Shown in pieces: positions 47,656 to 58,574 of a stretch of 64,000 nucleotides of DNA (the stretch's first letter is position 1; each line of letters opens with the position of its first letter). Both the position numbers and the translations under genes were made by a program. The stretch comes from Zeus faber. Its lineage: Eukaryota > Chordata > Actinopteri > Zeiformes > Zeidae. A model generated the notes under the pieces. It saw only the letters and a program-made list of their open reading frames with translations, ran no database searches and was not told the origin of the DNA. The stretch lies in the NCBI GenBank assembly GCA_960531495.1, contig OY482849.1:34021236-34085235 (forward strand), read 5' to 3'.

Positions 47656-50600
47656 CCCAAAATATAAAAAAAAACGTGTTTGAAATATTGGTGCTATTAA
47701 CTGTCTAAAAGAACACTTACGACGCACGTACAGTTCATCATTTATGTTCATGTTCTGGTTTCCCTCCAAATACCAGTGAAGGGGGAACTCAGCTGAAAAA
47801 AGATCTTGAGGGTGGTTCACTGCCAAATAAAAAGTTAGAGAATAACTGACTGAACAATAGATTCATTAACATGGAAACTTGGAAAGATGGAAAATTGGAA
47901 ACCTGGAAAGACTTTGGTCATCGCTGGATGTGAAAAGGCTCCGACAATAGAACAGAATACAACAGAACACAATAGAATAGAATAGAATAGAATAGAATAG
48001 AATAGAATAGAATAGAATAGAATAGAAAAGAATAGAGGGGTTATACTGCCAAATAAAAAGTTAGAGAACAACTGATTTACGAAGAATAGATTCCTAAAAA
48101 TGGAAACTTGGAAACTTGGAAACTTAGAAAGCTGGAAACCTTGGAAGACTTTGGTCATCACTGGATGTGAAAGGCTCATAATTGAACAGAATACAACAGA
48201 ACATAATGGAATAGAATAGAACAGAAGAGAATAAAACAATATAATATAATATAATAGAACAGAACAGAATAAAATAATAGAACATAACAGAATAGAACAT
48301 AACAGAATAAAAGAATAGAACATAACAGAATAGAAAACAACAGAATAGAAAATAATAGAACATAATAGAACATAATAGAACAGAATAGAAAATAATAGAA
48401 TAGAATAGAACATAATACAACAGAACATAATAGAATAGAATAGAACAGAAGAGAATAAAACAATATAATATAATATAAAGAACAGAACAGAATACAGTAG
48501 AACACATTTGAATGGAATACAACATAGAACAAAATAGAATAGAACATAACAGGCCAGAACAGAATGGAATGGAACAGAACAGAACAGAATAGAATAGAAT
48601 AGAATAGAATAGAATAGAATAGAATAGAATAGAATAGAATAGAAAAATAGAATAGAATCGAATAGAATAGGAAAAATAGAAGAGAATAGAATAGAATTGA
48701 ACAGAGCAGACCAGACCAGACCAGAATGTGATATAACGGACTAGAACAGAATAGAAGAGAACAGAATAGAACCTGTAAAGCTGGAAAACTTGAAAAGACA
48801 TTGGTCATCGCTGGATGTGAAGGCTCTGACAATAGAATAGAACATAATAGAACAGAAAATAATAGAACAGAACAGAATAGAATGTAATACAATAGAATAG
48901 AACATACTAGAACAGAAAACCATATAATGGAATAGAATAGAATACAACAGAACAGGGTAGAATTGAATCGAGTACAAATTCACAGTACTAAATATAATAG
49001 ATCAGAAAATAATAGAATAGAACAGAACGGAATAGAATAGAACACAATAGAACAAAATAGAACGGAATAGTGTAGAATATAATTGAATAGAATATCATAG
49101 CATAGAACAGAATAGAGCATAAGAGAACAGAATAGAGCAGAATATAATCGATTAGAATAGAATAAAATCGAATGGAACCGACCAGAACAAAATACAATAG
49201 ATCAGAAAGTAATAGAATAGAACAGAGCATAGTATAACAGAATAGAAGAAATAAAAGATTAAATTATACTAGAAAGTGACATTACAGAATAGAATAAAAT
49301 AGAATATAACAGAATAGGGCAGAATAGAACATAAGAGAATAGAAAACAACAGAATAGAACAGAACAGAATAGAATAGAAAATAATAGAATAGAACAGAAC
49401 AGAACACCGCAGAATAGAAAAGAATAGAATAGAACTGAATAGAAGAATAGAATAGAATAGAATAGAATAGAATAGAATTGAATAGAATAGAACAGAATGA
49501 AATAGAATAGAACATAGTGGAATGGAATAGAACAGAATAGAGCAGAATAAAATAGAATAGAACCGAAGATAACAGAATACTAACATAATAGAATTGAACA
49601 GAATAGAATGGAACAGAACTGAACAGAATAAAACAGAATAGAATACAACAGGATAGAAGAGAGCAGAATAGAATATAACATAATAGAACAGAATAGAAAG
49701 GAATAGAATAGAACACAACACAACACAACAGAATAAAACATAATAGAATATAATATAACAGAATAGAATAGAATAGAATAGAATAGAATAGAATAGAATA
49801 GAGCAGAAAAGAACATAAAATAATAGAATAGAAGAGACCATACTAGAACAGAAAAGCATATAATAGAATACAATACAACAGAACAGGATAAAAGAGAATA
49901 GAATCGAATACAAATGAATAGTGCTAAATCCAATAGATCAGAAAATAATAGATTTGAACAGAACAACATAGAATAGAATAGAATAGAACACAATAGAACA
50001 GAATAGAACGGAAAGGTATAGAATATAATAGAATAGAATATCATAGCGTTGTTCAGAATAGAACATAAGAGAACAGAATAGAGCAGAATATAACAGAATA
50101 GAATAGAAAAGAATATATAAGAATAGACTAGAACATAACATAAGAATAGAACAAAATAGAGCAGAATAGAGCAGTATTGGATAGAACAGATGTTAAAAGA
50201 ACATAATAGAGCAGACTAAAATAGAATATAATGGAACCTAATAGAATAGAATAGAATACAACATAATAGAATAGCAAAGAAACATATATTTAAACAGAAC
50301 AGAATAGCATATAACAGAATATATGAGAACCGAATAGAATAGAACAGAATATAGCAGAATATAATAGAACACAATGCAATACAATACAATTTAATATAAA
50401 ATAATAGAATAGAACAGAATATAATATAATAGCAAAGAACAGAATAGCATATAACAGAACAAAATGGAATAGAATAGAAAAGAATAGACTAGAATATACT
50501 AGGACAGAATATAATAGAACAGAATAGAAGAGGATATAATACACGAAATGGAAAAAAATATGATAGAATATAAAAGAACTGAATATAAAATAATAGCAAA

Positions 50601-50712
50601 GAATAGAATAGATTAGAATAGCATAGAATAGAATAGAACAGAATAGAATAGAATATAAAAAATATAATAGAACAGAATAGATTAAACAGAAAAGAATAGA
50701 ATCTAACCGAAT

Positions 50713-51075
50713 TGTTAGGCCCACGGCCTCCCAGCGCCACTAGAGGCCGCCCTCGCCCCATCTGCAGCTCCCTACTCAAGCCCGATTGCACACACCTGGG
50801 ATCAATTACCTGCACAGTATTTAGTCCCAGCTTCCCAGTCATTCCTTGCCAGACCGTCAACTAACTTACCTGAGTTGTATCGCTATTGGGTTCCAAGTTC
50901 CTAGTCCTAGTTTATGTCTCGTTGTCTTGTCTTCCCCTTACCTGCTTGTCTCCTCTCGTCGACCCAGTCTGTCTCTCCAAATCCAGCCAGCCCGGTTTAC
51001 CTGCCTGTCTCCGCTCGTCGACCAAGGCTCTCCGTCCATCTCCATCCAGCCTGGTTCCCCGTCTCTCCACCCGTA
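50713..51075 (+). mobile_element. LTR fragment within the satellite
   Basis: Starts TGTTAGGCCCACGGCCTCC, has CAGCGCCACTAGAGGCCGCC close to the start as many fish gypsy LTRs do, and a possible TATA-like AGTATTTAG. It ends without a CA terminus at a palindrome. No matching partner or coding region. Family not settled. Confidence 0.55.
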
Positions 51076-51117
51076 TATATTCTATTCTGTCCAGAATTCT
51101 GGACAGAATAGAATATA
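51076..51117. repeat. perfect 42-bp palindrome
   Basis: Centred between 51096 and 51097 (GAATTC); every base from 51076 pairs with its partner to 51117, with no spacer. The outer arms are satellite units facing opposite ways, so this marks an inversion junction. Confidence 0.92.
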
Positions 51118-51719
51118 ATAAAATAGAACAGAATATAATAGAACATATTTGGTAAGACTAGAACACAATATAACAGGATAAAATAAAACAGAACAGAACA
51201 GATTAGAATAGAATAAAACCGAATAGAATATAACACAATACAACCCAGTATAACATAATAGAATAGTATAGTATAGAGTAGAACAGAATTTAATTGAAAA
51301 GAATAGCAAAGCATTGAATAGAATTGAACAGAATAGGATATAACGGAATATAAAATAACAGAATAGGATAGAACAGAAGAGAATATAATAGAACAAAATA
51401 GAATAGAATAGTTTAGAATAGAACATTATAGAATCGAATAAAATAGAATATAATATAACAGAATAGATAGGTTTATTAGATTACATTACAAGATTAGAAT
51501 AAAGCAGGGGTACCCACTCTTTTTTGACTTGCGAGCTACTTTTAAAATGACCAGGTCAAAATGATCTACCTGCATTAAAAAATGCGAAATAGATTTATTT
51601 ATATGTATACTGAGTATACTACAGGGAGCAGCCAAAAGAAGAAGATACTGAGTACACTTTATATATACAATATATGTTGGCGTACCTGGCATCCCTGCAT
51701 GAACCTTTACGGCACAATA

Positions 51720-52190
51720 CAATAAAATACATTTATGGTCACTACCTTACTCTGATGACTTGCACGATTCCCCCTTTTTGGGTACGTTTCCTCTGTGAGT
51801 AAGTTCCAAAACTGTCCATGAGCCCTGGACTTCAGCTCAGTGTCAGCCCGTAGTGTTAACATCTCATCCTCCACTGCAGACCAGTTCAGGTTACATCAAT
51901 TCAATTTTGGATGCAAGTACATCAACCTCTTCTTCTTCCATAAATGAGTAGCACATAAATGTAGTGATTAGCTCGAGTAAAGCAAAGTCTTGAAACCGTT
52001 TGTCAAAGTCTGACAGAGCGTTTTCAATCTGCTCATTCAACATGTTAGAAGAGAGGAGATCGAAGTAGTTGTGATTGTAACCCAATGAACAAACTTTAAA
52101 GCAACATTAGACCGGCCGCCCTGCACGTCAATCAAGTGGTAAATGCCAAATGGAGGAGAGATGATAGCTAAGAGAGGAGATCTAAGTAGT
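51720..52190 (-). pseudogene. hAT transposase C-terminal remnant
   Basis: The minus strand reads EQIENALSDFDKRFQDFALL, then EEEEVDVLASKIELM, then, further on, EDEMLTLRADTELKSRAHG and FWNLLTEETYP, matching C-terminal parts of Charlie-like hAT transposases and the related GTF2IRD2/ZBED proteins. Frameshifted, lacking the catalytic N-terminal half. The part near 52040-52230 carries a roughly 130-bp local duplication (GTAGTTGTGATTGTAACCCA occurs twice). Confidence 0.8.
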
Positions 52191-52225
52191 TGTGATTGTA
52201 ACCCAATGAACAGGTTGTAAGCAAC

Positions 52226-52582
52226 TGAGGTGTTGGAATGTGTGGCGTCCCAAGACAGCCCCATCGTATAAGATAATTACTAAGAGACGGTGCCGGAGGT
52301 CCCGAGAGAGAGAGCACATCACCAGAGGTCCTGGTGATAAGGGAAGTGAAACGTGACCTGTGACCTATGTAGGGGAACCAAATGGTAAATGTTGTCTGGT
52401 GGCAGGCATAAAAGAGCCCGCCCGAGTCTCATTCGACAGAGAATACTTCCGGCTTTGTTCTCTCCCAGGCTGTCCGTGGCAAGTCTGGTCGGATGCTGTT
52501 CTTTTGTAATAAATCTTTTATTGTATTCAAGTCAGCGTCAGTGGTCACTCCATCAACACATCAAATTCATCAAGAAACTACA
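52226..52582 (+). repeat. 5' LTR of the endogenous retrovirus
   Basis: Begins TGAGGTGTTGGAATG. It has a TATA-like CATAAAAG at 52407-52414 and AATAAA at 52508-52513. The part shared with the 3' LTR ends near 52552; the 5' copy could extend to ACTACA at 52582, just before a possible primer-binding site. Confidence 0.85.
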
Positions 52583-52585
52583 AAG

Positions 52586-52603
52586 TGGCATCACGAACTA
52601 GGA
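52586..52603 (+). promoter_or_regulatory. candidate primer-binding site
   Basis: TGGCATCACGAACTAGGA begins TGG as sites pairing with a tRNA CCA end do, and lies just beyond the 5' LTR. I cannot name the tRNA. Confidence 0.45.
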
Positions 52604-53336
52604 TCTGCTGGGCCTCACCTGCCGATGCTGCCTGCTCCATCAAATTACCACTCTCAGGGGTGAGTGTGACCTCAAAAATTGAGCTGTGTGTTTTTTGAGG
52701 TGATAGTTATTTGGGCAGAGACGCTGCACTGACAAGAGCAAATTGTGCGGGGATGGAGGATGTGTTGATGTGTGAAGTGAGTTTCCGTCTAAATTGGGGT
52801 TTATTAAATTGTAAAAGACGTAAATAAGGGGAATAAGAATGAACGAAGAAAGAGAGAATTAAGTTGAAATAGAGACGAGAGAAATATAAGATGAAGTTAA
52901 AAGTAAAAGATAAAGGCTTAAAAGATGTGGAAAAAGTAGAAGTAAAAAGTAATTGTAGAATGGCAGAACTAGTAGCCAAAATTTAGTTATTTTATTTAAA
53001 TAACCATGCAAGATTAATGGAGACAGGGCCCGTATCTTTTTAAAAAGTAAGACATGTGTACATTAAATGCTGCGTGAAAGTTGGCCGAATGAAAGTATAA
53101 TATAATCAAGTCTAGGTAGGAAAAATAAAGAGGAAATAACCGTGGCCAGGGGAATGACTCAAAATAAAATTATAGGAATGAAGATGAAAAAGGTGGAAAG
53201 AGATAAAAGTTAAAAGCCTAAAGTAAGATGAAAAATGAAGCAAAAAGAGTTACAAGTTAAAGGCTTAAACAATGAAAAATAAAGTTTGAGAAAAAATAGG
53301 GAAAAGCAGGGCTAAACCAGCCTGAAAGAATGAGTG

Positions 53337-53686
53337 TGTTAGGTGGTATGCTGAGTGAACCCAGGTGCAGAGAACAAGGCAGAGGCGAGGTGGCAAAAAT
53401 AGAGGTTTACTTGAAACAAGCACAAAAAAACAGACAAAAACAAATAAGAATTTTGTGGGCCTGGACCGAGAGCGTTGTCAGGAGGCTAGACAAACTCAAG
53501 ACTGAGCAAGGAAGGACACAAAAGACAGGGTCTAAATAGGACAGACAAAACGAGACACAGGTGAAACATATGACATAATGAGGCTGGGTAATCTGAAACA
53601 GAAACAGGTGAAACAAGCAACATTGATGAGGCAGTACTGGCGGCATCTAGTGGCCGATGCCGGAAGTACCCGGGCGAACCCTGACA
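53337..53686 (-). mobile_element. solo LTR (gypsy type), copy B, with 5-bp duplication
   Basis: 350 bp from TGTTAGGTGGTATGC to ACCCTGACA on the plus strand, flanked on both sides by GAGTG (53332-53336 and 53687-53691). Its reverse complement matches the solo LTR at 32377-32932. It lies inside the retroviral leader, so it came later. Confidence 0.93.
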
Positions 53687-54449
53687 GAGTGCACATCGAA
53701 CATGCATGCTGAAAGAATCTGATTAAAGGGATAATTTGTTAAAAGTTTGGCCAAAGTGAAAATTTAAAAGTCTGGCCAAAGTGAAAATCTTGGTGAAATT
53801 AGAAAAGTATACATGAGTCGACGTTAAAGTATAAAGTCAAACGCTGTTGAAGTTTTTGGAGAATCTGATGTGTTGCCGGTCAGACATGTCTTTTTCCTTT
53901 TGGGGTGTGAGTGTACCTGTGTGTGTGTGTGAGAGTGTGCCCCGGCTAAAGAGGTGTGAAGAGATTTGTGTATTGTCTGTGTATATGTATAAATGATATA
54001 TAGAATACATGGGTTATTAAATAGGTATACATATGTGGTGAGCAGTTAAATAATACAGTATATAAAATAAACATTTCTTGCCCCTTTAGTGATAAATATA
54101 TATGAGCCTGTTTATGGACTTTGTAAAGCTGATAATAGAGATTATGAGCCTTTCTTAAAGGACGTTTGATAAATATATATGAGCCTTTTTATTTCAACGA
54201 CGTTTTATACATTTGATAAAGGATATGAACCTTCACAGGACTTTATATATTTGATAACAAAATGAGCCTTCTTGAGAGAAGGACTAGAATCACCAGAGAC
54301 AGTCTGCCTACACATGCATGTACACATTCAGAAAAGAAAAGAGAATCTCCTGCTCTTAATTATGGGTAGGATTTGTGGATTGTTTGGTTGGTGTGTGAGT
54401 TTTTTCTCTTTGTGCTTGGAGTGTGTGACAGTGCTTGCTGTGAGTTCTG

Positions 54450-54659
54450 TTGGTTAAAGGAGCCGATAGTATTGGTGAAATAGAAGGAAAAGCTGGGTTT
54501 TTGATGCAAGAGAAGAGGTTTTGTGTCTCGGCTGCTGAGTGCAAGGAATCAGCTTTGATTTATGACTCTGTGCGTAACTACATTAGACTGTGCTGTTCAG
54601 ACGGGGAGCTAAATCAGGATGTTCGCTCGCTGACGACCAGAGCCAACTGGAAGGTGTGA
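54450..54659 (+). other. 69-codon open frame in the retroviral leader
   Basis: An ATG-started frame (MVKGADSIGEIEGK...), with four Cys, ending in WKV. No known family recognised. It may be chance. It is noted because some fish retroviruses carry an accessory frame between the 5' LTR and gag. Confidence 0.25.
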
Positions 54660-55598
54660 CTAAATTTAAGAGGTGGAGCAACGGGTGGTGCTTCATAGAT
54701 GGTGCTCGATTGACTAATATCCTCTTTAGATTTAAATGCGTCTTGTGAATAAAAGTAAACATTGCTTTATTTCAAATGCGCGAGAAATAAAAAAGCTGAT
54801 AAAGTATGTCTCATTGAATTGTATTATAGTATGTATAAGAATTTAGAGTGATCTTAAGACACTAAACTCTTGTGTTGTTCTTTTTGTTTTTTCTTTCTTC
54901 CTCTCTTTTGCTTTGCTGAGTGAGAGCTGGGAGAACGACAGAGAAGATGGAATGTGTCTGAATTGGATCATCCAAGGGGCAGATGACAAGACATCTGGCA
55001 GTTCTTCACAGACACCGTGAGCTTGCGGATGAGACAGCATAAGAATTCTGAATCCAGGTTGAATAAGGCCAGTACGGTTTATCCACAAACTCTTATCAAT
55101 AGACACCTGCATTTACCTATATGTGCGTACATCTAGTTATAACCTACATGATTGCTTGTTCGAACATATGGTAGTATATACAGTAGTTCTTTTTTTTATA
55201 TTGCATTTGCAATAAGTTAGAAAGAGACTTGGCAACGGACTGACTAATCAAGGCATTCGCCTAATTAATGGAGCATTATTGATTTGATTGATCACATGCG
55301 GAAAAACTGATTTGATTTAAATATGGTTGAGTGCTGTGAATATTGGTTTCATTATCTGAGTATGGTTTACCTTGATTGAGGCTGTTTTGAGAGTGAACAT
55401 TGATGGGCATTTTGATAACTGAAGATAAATGAGTATGATCAGATGTATCAGATAATGAACAAGTGAAGTTGCTTTCATAAGTGGGAAGCTATTGGTATCC
55501 TTTGGGGTTGGAAAATTCAGTTGTTTTTGGTTGAGTGTGATTACACAGTGCTTTATTAATAATTTTTAAATAAATCAATTTGATTTCAAATAAAATAA

Positions 55599-55967
55599 AT
55601 GGATACAAGAATTACAAGAGTAATCACTCCTATTGATGTAGTGCAAAAGAATAATCCTCTTGTTAAAGATATTGCAAAACTATCAGGAAAATGGAGCAAG
55701 CAGTGGCCTGACATTGAACAACCATGGCCAGCTGAAGGAACTCTTAACCCGGATGTGATTAAAACAATGCAGGTGCTTGTGTCCACATATAAAGTAAATC
55801 AAAAGAAAGGAAAAAGAGGAAAGAGACGCACAGAGAAAAGGCAAACAGAACTTGGTATTCTGCAGCTGTTCGTAAAGGAGGGACAGACATGGTTCGAAGC
55901 TGCAAAAGAAAAAAGAGAACAAAGTAGACAAGAAATAAAGAAAAATGAAAAGGAAGCAGATAAATGA
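55599..55967 (+). pseudogene. retroviral gag-like frame, first part
   Basis: 122 codons starting MDTRITRVITPIDVV, with a Trp-rich patch (KWSKQWPDIEQPWP) and a strongly basic stretch (KKGKRGKRRTEKRQ), as in matrix domains of simple retroviruses. It ends in TGA and the next frame starts at an overlapping ATGA (55964). An intact gag would be several times longer. Confidence 0.6.
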
Positions 55968-56440
55968 TGGAGAAGATTACCGCACCTTTCTCACATACAG
56001 CATCTGTAAAGAAGCCCCTGCCTTATGAGAAGGAAGTGAAGTTCACTGATGTTTATCCTCAGCTCCCAGTGATGACAACGGAGGGCAGCTATCTCTTCAA
56101 AGATGAGGATGAACAAATAATAGAGATGGGCAAGGCTACAACAACCATAAAGATGTATCCAAGCTCCAACAATACCAAGAGAAGGAAACATTTGGGAAGC
56201 AGACAACAAGTTAGAAGCCTGGAAATAGGAGAAGAGAGTGTGAGTGATTCGGACGAAGCTATTGGAGGATACGACCCCGCAGTCAGACGGATGTGGGCTA
56301 AAGCGAGCATGATCAGAAGGAACAGGACCAAGAGACTCTCAGAAAACTCAACCAAATACAGTTGGTGGATAAGAAGAATGGGGATAAGAAGGCCAAAGAG
56401 AAGGTTTATAGATGAGCAGAACAGAAGGAATTGTAGGTAG
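55964..56440 (+). pseudogene. retroviral gag-like frame, second part
   Basis: 158 codons in the frame shifted by one from the first. It contains PLPYEKEVKFTDVYPQLPV, a Pro/Tyr-rich stretch of the type found in retroviral matrix/linker regions, and a basic C-terminus. The capsid and nucleocapsid landmarks (major homology region, CCHC knuckle) are not seen, so gag is incomplete. Confidence 0.55.
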
Positions 56441-56639
56441 ATAATGCACTGCGGCGCCCCTAAGGGGAGAAGCCGAAAGAAGAGGAGTGGAATGGTGGTG
56501 GAATGAGGAAGTAAAGGAGCAGCTATGAAGATAAACACTGATGATTATCTTGATAAAGAGCGTGACATTGAGAAAAGTGTGCCACATATGACTTTAATGG
56601 TGGCTGAAGGAGTTGAGCAGAAGCATGTGAAGAAATCAG

Positions 56640-57260
56640 GAAGGACTGATGGTAGCAACCCGAGACCTACTAGGTCTGATGATTCAGGAAGCACATGGGT
56701 TAGCCCATGTTGCAAGGGGGGAGGTAATAAAGAAAATCACGAGTATGGTTTTTGGGCACCGTACTTGCTTGAGCAAATTGATGTCGGGGGGGTGTGAAGA
56801 GTCCATCCGATCACATTCCAACTCCGACAGGTCCCATGCGTGAGTTGGTTGTGGATTTTGTTGACATAATAAGACCAGTAGGAGGTAAAAGATACATGTT
56901 AGTGGACGTGGATAGATTTTCACGGTGGACTGAAGCATGTCCAACCAAGCATAATGATGCTCAGTCAGTTGCCAAGCCAAGTTTTTGTGTCGTGAGGTCA
57001 TAAGCAGGTGGGGACTTCCAGATCGCATATCTTCAGATAATGGGAAAGAGTTTGTGGATAAAACAGTAAAATTAATTCAGCAAAAATTGGGAATTAAACA
57101 ACGTCTAGGAGCTGTTTATCATCTGCAAAGCCAAGGTGTTTGTCAAAAAATGAATGGTGTGCTGAAAAATCGCATTGTTAAAATCTGTCAGCATACAGGA
57201 CTGAATTGGGTAGAGGTGTGTAGTGAGGAGCTAACACTAGTAGAGAAATATCTATACTGA
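56640..57260 (+). pseudogene. retroviral integrase remnant
   Basis: The HHCC zinc region is recognisable as IQEAHGLAHVARGEV. The catalytic core follows: VDFVDIIRPVGGKRY with DRFSRWTEACPTKH (first Asp), a frameshift near 56985, then RWGLPDRISSDNGKEF (second Asp). The position of the catalytic Glu reads Gln (CQKMNGVLKN). Integrase joins viral DNA to the host genome; this one cannot. Confidence 0.85.
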
Positions 57261-58150
57261 ATATCTGATTCTGTCATAGACTCAAGACTATTTTTAACTG
57301 AGAAAATGCATGGACAAGGGGGGGGAAAGGAAAATGTTAATCATATATTGGAATAATGTTAAAGTATAATGCAAAAGCGAAATTATTATACTGTATTTGA
57401 TTTGTGTGCAAGATTCAAACATGGACATTCAAAAATGGAGGATGAAAATGGACGAAGGACCCTGAATGAGGACATCATGATCAGGAGTGTCGAGTGAAAT
57501 ATCATTAAAAGTTGATGGTGTTATTCAGGTTTTTATAATATTGGAGTTTGTTTATTACAATGTAACCTGTATTATTGATAAAAAGTCTGTACTCTACAGT
57601 AGATATTTTTAGCAAGACATATTACTTTGATTTAGTATTGTTTTCTTTGAAGTTTTCTGTAACAGGGTGAAATGGATATATTGGGACCTCAGATGTTTTA
57701 TTTTTTTGTGAGGTTTTCAGGGACATTGATGATAGGCAGGGACAGGTTCATTGGAAGGTTCGATGGGTCGACCAGCCTGACTTTGGACAAAATTTTTGAT
57801 TTATTTCTGAGGTTCTGAATGTATGCATTTATATGTAACATCCTGTACAGTTGTCTAAACCCTTCTTCTTTGCGGTTAATTGATTTGGAGTGAAATAGGT
57901 GGTTGCCTGGGGCAGAGGGACCGTGAGAGAATTTTACTGTCTTGATTGTTTGTTGAAAGAACTAAGAAAGGAAGCTGCCAGATGGGTTTTTCGCTCTCAC
58001 ACTCCACAAATTTATTGTATTGCTACCACTAAGCATGTTCAGTAGGGTATAATATAATCATTTTGTTTGTTAGTAGGTGAGTTATATTAAGCCAATTAAC
58101 ATCGTAACTTCAATGACTCTTATCTCTGTCGAGACTTTGTGTAGTCTCGA

Positions 58151-58162
58151 AGGGGGGAAATA
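58151..58162 (+). promoter_or_regulatory. polypurine tract
   Basis: AGGGGGGAAATA immediately before the 3' LTR start, the expected primer site for plus-strand DNA synthesis. Confidence 0.75.
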
Positions 58163-58491
58163 TGAGGTGTCTTGGAATGTGTGGCGTCCCAAGACAGCCC
58201 CATCATATAAAATAATTACTAAGAGACGGTGCCAGAGGTCCCGAGAGAGAGAGCACATCACCAGAGGTCCTGGTGATAAGGGAAGTGAAATGTGACCTGT
58301 GACCTATGTAGGGGAACCAAATGGTAAATGTTGTCTGTGGGCAGGCATAAAAGAGCCCGCCTGAGTCTCATTCGACAGAGAATACTTCCGGCTTTGTTCT
58401 CTCCCAGGTTGTCCATGGCAAGTCTGGTCTGATGCTGTTCTTTTGTAATAAATCTATTATTTTACTCAAGTCAGCATCAGCGGTCACTCCT
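58163..58491 (+). repeat. 3' LTR of the endogenous retrovirus
   Basis: TGAGGTGTCTTGGAATG to GGTCACTCC, colinear with the 5' LTR; AATAAA at 58447-58452. The last 30 bases found in the 5' copy are missing or replaced by hAT sequence. Confidence 0.88.
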
Positions 58492-58574
58492 TCTTCATCA
58501 CCACGCGATCTACCCGCACTACCTTTGCGATCAACCGGTCGATCGCGATCGACCTATTGGGCACCCCTGCTGTA

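Larger units (their letters stand above)
47821..51475. repeat. AATAG/AACAG pentanucleotide satellite
   Basis: About 3.6 kb of TAGAA- and CAGAA-type pentamers with point variants; the purest stretches are at 47975-48025 and 48590-48650. A 120-130-bp non-satellite spacer (GTTAGAGAA..., GGAAACTTGG, ACTTTGGTCATC, CTGGATGTGAA) occurs three times (47821-47950, 48047-48184, 48772-48830), so blocks were duplicated. An LTR fragment lies at 50713-51075. On the minus strand the array reads open for hundreds of codons (Ile-Leu-Phe-Tyr-Ser); this is not coding. Confidence 0.93.
52226..58491 (+). mobile_element. endogenous retrovirus (defective, about 6.3 kb)
   Basis: Two LTRs in the same orientation, a possible primer-binding site, a polypurine tract, gag-like frames and an integrase remnant. 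Protease and reverse transcriptase are missing: the sequence goes from gag-like frames (to 56440) to the integrase zinc region (about 56660). No env was recognised in 57260-58150. The leader between LTR and gag is unusually long, about 2.7 kb after removing the solo LTR at 53337-53686, which is inserted in it. The LTRs differ at roughly 15 positions in 327 (about 5%), so the insertion is not recent. Confidence 0.85.
51505..58570. mobile_element. hAT-type DNA transposon split by a retrovirus
   Basis: The left end CAGGGGTACCCAC at 51505 and the right end TGGGCACCCCTG at 58558-58569 are inverted repeats with one mismatch over 12 bases. The GACTTGCGAGCTACTTTTAAAA block next to the left end and the GATCGCGATCGACC block next to the right are familiar from fish hAT elements. 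The left 700 bp contain transposase remnants. An endogenous retrovirus occupies 52226 to about 58491. No 8-bp target duplication is evident. Confidence 0.75.

Noticed and set aside
48124..50044. Minus-strand open frames of 150-240 codons (Ile/Leu/Phe/Tyr/Ser-rich)
   Set aside because: They are translations of the AATAG pentamer satellite, which lacks stops on that strand; open in more than one frame and of repeating composition.
57260..58150. Search for an env gene in the retrovirus
   Set aside because: No long frame, signal peptide, furin-like site or fusion-peptide pattern was visible; the region is too short and too broken.
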